Below, in pieces: positions 1-6,356 of a stretch of DNA of 11,653 nt. The stretch comes from Lachnospiraceae bacterium. Lineage in GTDB: Bacteria > Bacillota > Clostridia > Lachnospirales > Anaerotignaceae. Each line of letters begins with the position of its first letter. Position 1 is the first letter of the stretch. The position numbers were made by a program, and so were the translations under genes. Below the pieces are notes generated by a model. It made no database searches, was not told the origin of the DNA, and saw only the letters and a program-made list of their open reading frames with translations. The stretch is taken from contig JAQVIB010000038.1 in the NCBI GenBank assembly GCA_028695945.1, forward strand, positions 1-11,653, given 5' to 3'.

Positions 1-3000
1 ACTGTTAAAGGCTTCTTTTAAAATATCAAAATGAATAGGTGCCATCTGAGGACAAAGCAGTGTATAGTCTTTTCTCATTTCCTCTGTAAAAATAATACGC
101 TTTAAGCTGGCATCTCCAACCTTTATGCCAATATTCTTATCTCGTCTATCCTCCATAGCCGCAATAAGACTACGTACACGTATTCTTGCCGCACCAAGGC
201 TATTAACCTCGTCTATTTTAAGACTTGTGTAAACCTTTCCTGCGGCGTTAAGTATATCCTTAACTTCATCAGTTGTTACAGCATCTAACCCGCAGCCAAA
301 GCTGTTAAGCTGAACATATTCAATATGCTCCTGTGTTTTAACAAAAGCCGCCGCTCCGTATAAACGGCTGTGATACATCCATTGGTCACGCACTACCAGT
401 GGTCTTTCCACCTTACCAAGGTGTGCAACACTATCCTCTGTAAGTACAGCAATGTTAAACCCTGTAATAAGTTCAGGTATACCGTGGTTCACCTCTGGGT
501 CTATGTGGTACGGTCTGCCACCAAGTACAATTCCCGTAAGGTTATTATTTTTTATGTATTCAAGGGTTTCTTCACCCTTTTTGTGCATATCATTTCTGAA
601 ATTTTCCCACTCTACCCAGCCTTTTTCAACAGCCTGCGTAACCTCTTTTGCAGTCACATTGTAGTACTTAAATTCATCTGTAAGACGTTTTATAAGTGCC
701 TCTTTATTTTTAAAAGAGAGGAAAGGATTCATAAATCTAATATCATTTTCCTTTAATTCTTCTACATTGTTTTTAATATTTTCGCTGTAGCTAGCAACTA
801 TTGGGCAATTGTAGGTTTCGTCCACACCCTTAACATCTGGCTTTTCATAGGCAATGCTAGGGTAAAAAATAGTTTTAACACCGCTTTGTATAAGGTTCAT
901 AATATGCCCATGAACAAGCTTTGCAGGATAACAAACACTTTCACTTGGTATGCTTTCAATACCCTCTTCGTATATTCCCTTGTTGGAAAAAGGTGAAAGA
1001 GTAATGCTGAAACCAAGGTCTGTTAAAACTGTATGCCAAAAAGGATAGTCTTCATACATATTAAGCACTCGTGGAATGCCAATAACACCACGTTTTGCAC
1101 TTTGTGGTTCAAGGCTGACATAATCAAACAACCTATTCTTTTTGTATTCAAAAAGATTAGGAATATCCATGCCTGCCTTTACCTTACCCTCACCTTTTTC
1201 GCAACGATTGCCTGTTATAAATCGCCTTCCGCCGTTAAAAGTATTTATGGTAAGTAAACAATTATTTGTACATCGTCCGCACCTTGTATGAGTCGCCTTT
1301 ATTTCAAGGTTGTTCATAGCCTGTTGGCTTATAAGTGTACTTTCGTAACCCTCTTTATATTTTTCCCTTGCAATAAGCCCTGCTCCAAATGCACCCATAA
1401 TGCCTGCAATATCTGGTCTTATAGCGTCACGTTCGCTTATAAATTCAAAGCTTCTAAGCACCGCATCGTTGTAAAAAGTTCCACCCTGCACAACAATGCT
1501 TTTGCCTAATGCTTTAGGGTCTGAAATTTTTATTACCTTAAGCAATGCATTTTTTATTACAGAATAAGCAAGCCCTGCGGAAATATCGCTTACCTGTGCA
1601 CCTTCTTTTTGTGCCTGTTTAACACGTGAATTCATAAAAACAGTGCAACGAGAACCAAGGTCTATTGGTGTTTTGCTGAAAAGTGCCACCTTTGCAAAAT
1701 CTTCAACGTTATAATTCAACCCTTTGGCAAAGGTCTCAATAAAAGAACCACATCCCGATGAGCACGCCTCGTTAAGCAGAACACTGTCAATAACATTGTC
1801 CTTTATTCTTATGCACTTCATGTCCTGACCGCCAATGTCCAAAATAAAATCAACATCCGGCTTAAAGAATGCCGCCGCTTTGTAGTGAGCAACAGTTTCA
1901 ATGTAACCCAAATCTATCATAAGAGCTTCTTTAATAAGCCCCTCGCCATAACCTGTAACACAGGAATTTTTAATCTTTGTAGAGGCTGGAAGTTGGCTAT
2001 AAAGGTCGTTTAGTGCGTGCATAACTACCTTTAAAGGATTTCCCTCGTTACTTGCGTAAAACGAATAGAGAAGTTCTCCATTTTCAGAAACAAGAGCCGC
2101 CTTTGTTGTTGTACTACCAGCATCAATGCCCAAAAAGGCATTTCCGCTGTAGGTTGAAAGGTCAAGCCTTTTTACTTTTTCAGCACTGTGCCTTTCCGTA
2201 AATTCATTATATTCATCCTCATCCTTAAATAATGGCTCAAGACGGCTAACCTCCATTGTAAGTTCGCCAATTTCATTAAGATTCTTTTCTATTGTTTCAA
2301 AATCAGTTACTACTGTATTCTCTTTTGCACTTACTGCCGCACCAAATGCGGCAAACAGATGGGAACCTTCAGGTATGATTGTTGTTTCTGCCGTTAAATT
2401 AAGTGTTTCAATAAATCTTTTCCTAAGCTCAGATAAAAAGTGTAAAGGTCCACCTAAAAACGCAACATTACCTCGTATTGGCTTACCACAAGCAAGTCCG
2501 CTAATGGTTTGGTTTACAACTGCTTGAAAAATAGATGCCGCCAAATCTTCTTTTGCCGCACCTTCGTTAATAAGAGGCTGAATGTCTGTTTTAGCAAACA
2601 CTCCGCATCTGCTTGCTATAGGATAAATAACATTATAATTTTTTGCGTAATCATTAAGCCCTTGGGCATCTGTTTGCAAAAGGGATGCCATTTGGTCAAT
2701 AAAACTGCCTGTGCCTCCAGCACAAACACCATTCATTCTTTGCTCTATTCCACCTTTAAAATATATAATTTTTGCATCCTCACCACCAAGCTCAATGGCA
2801 ACATCGGTTTTAGGTGCAACTGCTTCAACTGCATTAGCTGTAGCCACAACCTCTTGAATAAATTCAACTCCAATAGCATCTGCCATGGCAACCCCGCCAC
2901 TGCCTGTCATCATAGCCGTAAACCTGCATTTACCCAACTCATTATGTGCATTTCCAATTAATTCTGTAAGTGTCTCCTTTATTTCTGAAAAATGCCTTTT

Positions 3001-3102
3001 GTATTGAAAAAATAACGGCTTAAGCTTTTCATCCACAACTACCACCTTAACTGTGGTAGAGCCTATATCTATTCCAAGCCGTAATCTGTCTAACGCTCTC
3101 AT
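1..3102 (-). CDS. Large two-module acyl-CoA dehydratase activase-like protein (3' end outside window)
   Basis: The frame is open for 1034 codons from ATG at 3102 (SD GGAGGG at 3109-3114, 6-nt gap) to the left edge. Two BcrA/BadF/HgdC-type ATPase modules are visible. Module 1 has DIGSTT at residues 12-17, ELGGED at 104-109, and cysteines C127 (GVCAGGTGSF) and C166 (SRCGVFAK). Module 2 has DAGSTTTK at 327-334, DIGGQD at 422-427, C447 (NEACSSGCGSF) and C486 (SRCTVFMN). In the dimeric activator of 2-hydroxyglutaryl-CoA dehydratase, one such cysteine pair per subunit holds a shared [4Fe-4S] cluster that passes ATP-driven electrons to a dehydratase; the fusion suggests an internal pseudo-dimer. A cysteine cluster follows (C608, C611, C615, C634), then a DUF2229-like region from about residue 650. 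Family members are often about 1400 residues, so roughly a quarter is missing. The true substrate is unknown; no dehydratase subunits are adjacent. Confidence 0.9.
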   Translation of the reverse strand, partial: MRALDRLRLGIDIGSTTVKVVVVDEKLKPLFFQYKRHFSEIKETLTELIGNAHNELGKCRFTAMMTGSGGVAMADAIGVEFIQEVVATANAVEAVAPKTDVAIELGGEDAKIIYFKGGIEQRMNGVCAGGTGSFIDQMASLLQTDAQGLNDYAKNYNVIYPIASRCGVFAKTDIQPLINEGAAKEDLAASIFQAVVNQTISGLACGKPIRGNVAFLGGPLHFLSELRKRFIETLNLTAETTIIPEGSHLFAAFGAAVSAKENTVVTDFETIEKNLNEIGELTMEVSRLEPLFKDEDEYNEFTERHSAEKVKRLDLSTYSGNAFLGIDAGSTTTKAALVSENGELLYSFYASNEGNPLKVVMHALNDLYSQLPASTKIKNSCVTGYGEGLIKEALMIDLGYIETVAHYKAAAFFKPDVDFILDIGGQDMKCIRIKDNVIDSVLLNEACSSGCGSFIETFAKGLNYNVEDFAKVALFSKTPIDLGSRCTVFMNSRVKQAQKEGAQVSDISAGLAYSVIKNALLKVIKISDPKALGKSIVVQGGTFYNDAVLRSFEFISERDAIRPDIAGIMGAFGAGLIAREKYKEGYESTLISQQAMNNLEIKATHTRCGRCTNNCLLTINTFNGGRRFITGNRCEKGEGKVKAGMDIPNLFEYKKNRLFDYVSLEPQSAKRGVIGIPRVLNMYEDYPFWHTVLTDLGFSITLSPFSNKGIYEEGIESIPSESVCYPAKLVHGHIMNLIQSGVKTIFYPSIAYEKPDVKGVDETYNCPIVASYSENIKNNVEELKENDIRFMNPFLSFKNKEALIKRLTDEFKYYNVTAKEVTQAVEKGWVEWENFRNDMHKKGEETLEYIKNNNLTGIVLGGRPYHIDPEVNHGIPELITGFNIAVLTEDSVAHLGKVERPLVVRDQWMYHSRLYGAAAFVKTQEHIEYVQLNSFGCGLDAVTTDEVKDILNAAGKVYTSLKIDEVNSLGAARIRVRSLIAAMEDRRDKNIGIKVGDASLKRIIFTEEMRKDYTLLCPQMAPIHFDILKEAFNS

Positions 3103-3108
3103 TTCTTT

Positions 3109-3114
3109 CCCTCC
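3109..3114 (-). promoter_or_regulatory. Shine-Dalgarno of the activase gene
   Basis: GGAGGG on the minus strand sits 6 nt before ATG at 3102. This fixes the start of the large activase-like protein, whose first ATPase motif begins 12 residues in. Confidence 0.8.
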
Positions 3115-3173
3115 AGTGAAAAATCACTTTTCCTGAAAATCTAATTTTAATCTTATATTTTTATTATTCCTGA

Positions 3174-3320
3174 GGAAATACTGATTTAATGTTATAATAA
3201 AATAAATTCACAAAAAATCTGGTAGCTCCATAGAATTATTGCAAAGAATGCCTTTACGCTCACTTTTTTTAATGCTAAATCTAAGTTTCTTTTTTTATGT
3301 TTAAATTAATCAGCCTTTCT
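3174..3320 (-). repeat. Palindromic MITE-like element, copy 1
   Basis: This 147-bp element aligns along its whole length with 6190-6338. Its ends are inverted: left GGAAATACTGATTTAAT and, read on the other strand, right AGAAAGGCTGATTAAT. Stretches shared with copy 2 include ACAAAAAAT, GGCTCCATAG (GTAGCTCCATAG here), CTAAATCTAA and AATTAATCAGC. The central hairpin that is perfect in copy 2 is decayed here (8 positions with two mismatches), so this looks like the older or more diverged copy. It encodes no protein. No clear target-site duplication is visible. It could be a MITE or another small structured interspersed repeat. Strand is given relative to the genes and is a convention only. Confidence 0.75.
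3184..3213 (-). promoter_or_regulatory. Possible outward promoter at the end of repeat copy 1
   Basis: On the minus strand TTGTGA (3208-3213) is followed after 18 bp by TTAAAT (3184-3189), pointing at the activase gene with a leader of about 75 nt. Copy 2 has the same two hexamers at the same spacing. The match to consensus is weak and the DNA is very AT-rich, so this is tentative. Confidence 0.3.
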
Positions 3321-3390
3321 CTAATTGAATATTATAACCCAAGCTGTTGCATTAATCAATAATCATTCTCAACTAATATGTATATAACGT

Positions 3391-3442
3391 AATAATAAGC
3401 CAAAAGCGCAAATTTATTTAATTTGCTCTTTGGCTTATTATT
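3391..3442 (-). terminator. Long stem-loop terminator of the tmk-to-membrane-protein operon
   Basis: AATAATAAGCCAAA pairs perfectly with TTTGGCTTATTATT (14 bp). A small internal bulge and a further 6-bp stem (GCAAAT/ATTTGC) follow, with the loop TTATTTA. The stem starts at the last base of the stop codon of the 135-residue membrane protein. The 3' arm ends in a U-rich TTATTATT on the minus strand. It also has T-rich sequence on its plus-strand side, but no plus-strand gene needs it. Confidence 0.75.
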
Positions 3443-3849
3443 TATAAATTATTTTCAGTTAAACCACTGGACATTTCAGTAATGTCCTCAATTTTTCCAA
3501 TTTCATGGGCTATAATATGCTGTCCTGCAACTATACATAAAATATCCATTTCATTCTTTCCAATAAGTTCGCCTTCAATAATTCTTTTCTGCAACGTAGT
3601 AATTCGCACCTTCATACCCTTGGTAAATACTTTGCCTCTAAAATATATAGTTTCTACTGGAAACATAGCTATACATTTTTTTATAACCAAAATTCTATCA
3701 GCCTCTCTATAGCTTACGAATCCCTTTGAATTTTCTTTAGAAATCTTCATAAACCTGGAAACAGCAAGTATAAGCTGAGTAATAATAAATGCGGCTAATG
3801 CTGCGTATAAATAGTCCAACGTTGTTAGTTTATAAAATCCTTCAAGCAT
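3442..3849 (-). CDS. Small single-pass membrane protein, function unknown
   Basis: 135 residues from ATG at 3849, chosen because GGAGGTGA lies 8 nt upstream; an upstream in-frame GTG at 3867 would have no SD of its own and would swallow this one. Residues about 11-31 (LDYLYAALAAFIITQLILAV) form one hydrophobic helix. It is followed by a basic stretch (SRFMK) and a soluble domain of about 100 residues, probably cytoplasmic. That domain is rich in alternating hydrophobic residues (RILVIKKCIAMF, KVFTKGMKVRITTLQ, ILCIVAGQHIIAHEIG), which suggests a beta-rich fold. I recognise no catalytic motif and cannot name a family. It begins 24 nt after the decarboxylase stop and is the last gene of the operon, so it is probably co-expressed with that enzyme. 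Confidence 0.75.
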   Translation of the reverse strand: MLEGFYKLTTLDYLYAALAAFIITQLILAVSRFMKISKENSKGFVSYREADRILVIKKCIAMFPVETIYFRGKVFTKGMKVRITTLQKRIIEGELIGKNEMDILCIVAGQHIIAHEIGKIEDITEMSSGLTENNL

Positions 3850-3857
3850 GTGCCTCA

Positions 3858-3862
3858 CCTCC
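3858..3862 (-). promoter_or_regulatory. Shine-Dalgarno deciding the start of the membrane protein
   Basis: GGAGG (within GGAGGTGA) on the minus strand is 8 nt before ATG 3849. This excludes the upstream GTG at 3867 as the start. Confidence 0.75.
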
Positions 3863-3873
3863 TGCACTATAGG

Positions 3874-5286
3874 TTACATCAAAACGGAAATTTTTTCAAG
3901 TAACGAATTCTTCATTCCTATTATATTTACGTTGTCATTAATATATTTGTCTAATGTATTTACTATTTGGGCGGTAATTTTTTCTCCAGGCGAAATAAGT
4001 GGAATGCCTGGTGGATATGGAATAACATATTCTGCAGAAATCTCACCTATGCTGTCTTTTAAGCACACATCAGTACTTTTTGAGTAAAACGCTATCCGTG
4101 GAGAAACCTTTACAACAGGTTTAGGAAAAACAAAACTAACATTTTTTCTTTTTTCTATTGTATCAAGGGTTTTATCAATATCAATAATAGCATTTCTAAG
4201 CCTGTCAAAACCATCCTGTGTGTCCGAAACAGAGGTCATAGCAATACAATGTGTAGGACAGCTCATTTCAAGTTCAATTTTATATTTCTTTCTTAAAATA
4301 TCTCCAATTTCAATGCAGTTAATACTATCCGAAAAAAATACCAGTTTCCCCAAATCATAATCGAAAACATTATTTTTGCCAACAATACTGTCATCCATAA
4401 GTCTTAAATTTTTAAGTTCTTTCGTATCTTCTCTAAATTTCTTTAAACGTATAACATAACTTTCAAAATCGGTTTTCCCTTGATTATCCAAATAGTCTCT
4501 GCACTTATCTATTGCCGCCATAAAAATGTACGACGGGCTGGAAGTTTGAACCATAGCAAGGCATTTTTTTAATCTTTCCCTGTTTACCCTAGTGCCTGAA
4601 ATATGCAAAACCGATGCCTGTGTTGGGCATGGCAATGTTTTGTGAAGGCTTTCAATAACAATATCTGCACCGCACTCTATAGCCGTTTTTGGAAAATAAC
4701 TGTTAAAATGCATATGTGGACCATGTGCAGAATCCACAATAAGTAACATATTTCTTTGGTGAACAATATTTGCAATACTATCTATATCACTTACAATCCC
4801 TTCAAAGGTTGGGCTAACAATTATAACCGCCTTTGCCTCTGGATTCTCATTACAAACTTTTTCTACTTCCTCTGTGCTAACAGCTCCAAAAACATTATAC
4901 TCTTCTACAATTTCTGGCATAACGTAGCTCGGGTTGGCTCCACTAAGCACCAGCCCGTCCATAACACTTTTATGGCTGTTTCTGGCAATAATAATCTTCT
5001 CTCCGTCACCGCATATACTCATTATTGCGGCTATGATGCCAGAACTAGAGCCATTAACAATAAAAAAACTTTCTTCTGCTCCGAAGGTTTTTGCACACAT
5101 TTTTTGTGCCTCATCAATAACTCCTTCTGCATGGTGAAGATTATCAAATCCATCAATTTCAGTAATGTCCATTGCAAAAACATCTTTTATATCTATGCCT
5201 CTTCCCATTTTATGCCCAGGCATATGAAAAGGATATACATCGCTGTCTTTATATGTATTCAGTTTTTCAAATAAAGGTGCATTCAT
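3874..5286 (-). CDS. Orn/Lys/Arg decarboxylase family PLP enzyme (fold type I)
   Basis: 470 residues from ATG 5286; an in-frame GTG at 5295 is only about 2 nt from the AGGA at 5299-5302 and so is less likely. Family motifs are in order: HMPGHK at 21-26, NGSSSG at 78-83, RNSHKS at 102-107, DSAHG at 185-189 (D185 would contact the PLP pyridine nitrogen) and SLHKT with the Schiff-base lysine K216. The length fits the short Gram-positive group that includes B. subtilis SpeA and YaaO, which lack the N-terminal wing domain of the E. coli inducible enzymes. Members decarboxylate arginine, lysine or ornithine to polyamine precursors; the substrate cannot be read from the sequence. A related gene, yaaO, lies just before tmk in B. 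subtilis, while here the gene is at the 3' end of the same block, 30 nt after rsmI. Confidence 0.9.
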   Translation of the reverse strand: MNAPLFEKLNTYKDSDVYPFHMPGHKMGRGIDIKDVFAMDITEIDGFDNLHHAEGVIDEAQKMCAKTFGAEESFFIVNGSSSGIIAAIMSICGDGEKIIIARNSHKSVMDGLVLSGANPSYVMPEIVEEYNVFGAVSTEEVEKVCNENPEAKAVIIVSPTFEGIVSDIDSIANIVHQRNMLLIVDSAHGPHMHFNSYFPKTAIECGADIVIESLHKTLPCPTQASVLHISGTRVNRERLKKCLAMVQTSSPSYIFMAAIDKCRDYLDNQGKTDFESYVIRLKKFREDTKELKNLRLMDDSIVGKNNVFDYDLGKLVFFSDSINCIEIGDILRKKYKIELEMSCPTHCIAMTSVSDTQDGFDRLRNAIIDIDKTLDTIEKRKNVSFVFPKPVVKVSPRIAFYSKSTDVCLKDSIGEISAEYVIPYPPGIPLISPGEKITAQIVNTLDKYINDNVNIIGMKNSLLEKISVLM

Positions 5287-5316
5287 AATTTTCACTTATC
5301 CTATTAACTGTTTAAT

Positions 5317-6156
5317 TCACTGTTTTAACTGTGCATATATATCTCTTTTGGATAATCCTCTATCCTTTGCAACCTGTTTCATTGCTTCTTTCTCTGTAAT
5401 TCCTTTGTCAGTGTACAACTTCATGTGTTCATCAAGTGGCATTTTTTCAAAGCCCTCTATTTCTTCCTGTCGAAGTACCGCTCCATCTGCACCTTCAATT
5501 ATTATTACAAACTCACCTTTAGGTGGATTTTCCTTGTAAAATACAAGCAGTTCCTCAATAGGTGCTTTTCGCACTTCTTCAAACTTTTTTGTAAGCTCAC
5601 GTATACACGCCGCATTTCGGTTGCCTGCCGCTTTTAAAAGTTCTGCTAAAGTATCTGTAAGCCTGTGAGGTGCTTCATAAAAAATCACCGTACGTTCTTC
5701 ACGTTCTAATCTTGCCAACACCTTTGCCTTTTCCTTTTTATCTACAGGAAGAAACCCTTCAAATATAAAACTACGTGTAGCCATGCCCGAAAGTACCAGT
5801 GCCGTAACTGCCGCCGAAGCACCTGGTGCAACTGTAACTGGAACACCTTCCTCATAACAAAGCCTTGCCAAATCCTCACCAGGGTCAGATATTCCTGGCA
5901 TTCCTGCATCGGTTACAAGTGCAATATTTAAACCGCTTTTAAGTTTTTCAATTAAGTATGGCCCTTTGCTTATTCGGTTGTGGTCGTGATAGCTTGTCAT
6001 TGGTGTATTTATTTCAAAATGGTTTAAAAGCTTCAGCGTATGACGGGTATCCTCTGCTGCTATAAGGTCACAGGTTTTAAGCAAATTAAGTACACGCAGC
6101 GTAATGTCGTCCAAGTTTCCTATGGGTGTTGCACACAAATACAAAGTTCCGCTCAT
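5317..6156 (-). CDS. rsmI: 16S rRNA (cytidine(1402)-2'-O)-methyltransferase RsmI
   Basis: 279 residues from ATG 6156, which has AAGGAG 6 nt upstream. Starting instead at ATG 6189 would add 11 residues without an SD and begin at the edge of the repeat element. It is a tetrapyrrole-methylase-fold SAM enzyme that 2'-O-methylates C1402 in the decoding centre of the 30S subunit. Diagnostic motifs are LCATPIGNLDDITLRVL (7-23), AEDTRHT (34-40), TDAGMPGISDPG (82-93), APGASA (110-115), FEGFLP (132-137), FYEAPHR (159-165) and RELTKKFEE (186-194). The C-terminal ~40 residues (KGITEKEAMKQVAKDRG) look like the helix-turn-helix tail of the family. Length is normal. It is separated from trmN6 by 200 bp, most of it a repeat element, which is unusual inside this otherwise tight operon. 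Confidence 0.96.
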   Translation of the reverse strand: MSGTLYLCATPIGNLDDITLRVLNLLKTCDLIAAEDTRHTLKLLNHFEINTPMTSYHDHNRISKGPYLIEKLKSGLNIALVTDAGMPGISDPGEDLARLCYEEGVPVTVAPGASAAVTALVLSGMATRSFIFEGFLPVDKKEKAKVLARLEREERTVIFYEAPHRLTDTLAELLKAAGNRNAACIRELTKKFEEVRKAPIEELLVFYKENPPKGEFVIIIEGADGAVLRQEEIEGFEKMPLDEHMKLYTDKGITEKEAMKQVAKDRGLSKRDIYAQLKQ

Positions 6157-6162
6157 TTTTAT

Positions 6163-6168
6163 CTCCTT
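6163..6168 (-). promoter_or_regulatory. Shine-Dalgarno deciding the rsmI start
   Basis: AAGGAG on the minus strand, 6 nt before ATG 6156, supports the shorter rsmI product over the ATG at 6189. Confidence 0.8.
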
Positions 6169-6199
6169 AGCTTTAAAATTAGAACTCATGGAAACGCTG

Positions 6200-6229
6200 A
6201 TTTTATGTTATCAAAAAATCAATTTACAA
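6200..6229 (-). promoter_or_regulatory. Possible outward promoter at the end of repeat copy 2
   Basis: On the minus strand TTGTAA (6224-6229), an 18-bp spacer and TAAAAT (6200-6205) point at rsmI with a leader of about 37 nt. The arrangement is the same as in copy 1. It matches 4 of 6 bases at -35 and 5 of 6 at -10, but in DNA so AT-rich such matches arise often. Confidence 0.35.
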
Positions 6230-6248
6230 AAAATATAGTGGCTCCATA

Positions 6249-6269
6249 GCATTTTATTTCATAAAATGC
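6249..6269. repeat. Perfect central hairpin of repeat copy 2
   Basis: GCATTTTAT and ATAAAATGC form a 9-bp perfect inverted repeat around a 3-nt loop. In copy 1 the same position carries GCATTCTT-TGC-AATAATTC on the minus strand, the same hairpin with two mismatches. Confidence 0.8.
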
Positions 6270-6356
6270 CCTTTACACTCCATTTTTGCCTCTAAATCTA
6301 AATTTATTTTTTGATATTTGAATTAATCAGCATTTTCTCGCCTAAATCTCAAAGCC

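Larger units (their letters stand above)
3103..3441. other. 339-bp intergenic region upstream of the activase gene
   Basis: This gap holds no credible coding frame. From left to right it contains the activase leader (3103-3173), with a strong SD and a small hairpin AGTGA-TTTT-TCACT on the minus strand just before it; a palindromic repeat element (3174-3320); about 70 bp of plain AT-rich DNA (3321-3390); and the stem-loop terminator that ends the upstream operon (3391-3442). The activase gene is therefore expected to have its own promoter here. I could not place one with confidence outside the repeat element. Confidence 0.7.
6190..6338 (-). repeat. Palindromic MITE-like element, copy 2, between trmN6 and rsmI
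   Basis: 149 bp with imperfect terminal inverted repeats of about 40 bp. Left is GGAAACGCTGATT, then ATCAAAAAAT (6210-6219), then AATTTAC. Right, on the other strand, is AGAAAATGCTGATT, then ATCAAAAAAT (from 6306-6315), then AAATTTAG. In the centre is a perfect hairpin (6249-6269). The whole unit could fold into one long interrupted stem. It aligns throughout with 3174-3320, in the same orientation. No reading frame of note is inside. Its left edge touches the region just upstream of rsmI, and trmN6 ends 18 bp beyond its right edge. A non-autonomous transposon (MITE) is the most economical explanation; a structured regulatory repeat is the alternative. Confidence 0.8.

Noticed and set aside
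2509..2961. A 150-codon open frame on the plus strand
   Set aside because: It lies antisense to the first ATPase module of the activase gene, has no SD, and its translation is Cys/Asn/His-rich low-complexity shadow sequence. The same holds for all other plus-strand frames in the window.
3167..3180. Palindrome ATTCCTGAGGAAAT as an operator
   Set aside because: It is short, imperfect, and straddles the end of repeat copy 1, so part of it is just the element's terminus.
3850..3867. Alternative GTG start of the membrane protein at 3867
   Set aside because: It would put the strong GGAGGTGA inside the coding region; ATG 3849 uses that SD correctly.
6157..6189. Alternative rsmI start at ATG 6189
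   Set aside because: There is no SD before it, the first residues are not family-like, and AAGGAG precedes the ATG at 6156 at ideal spacing.
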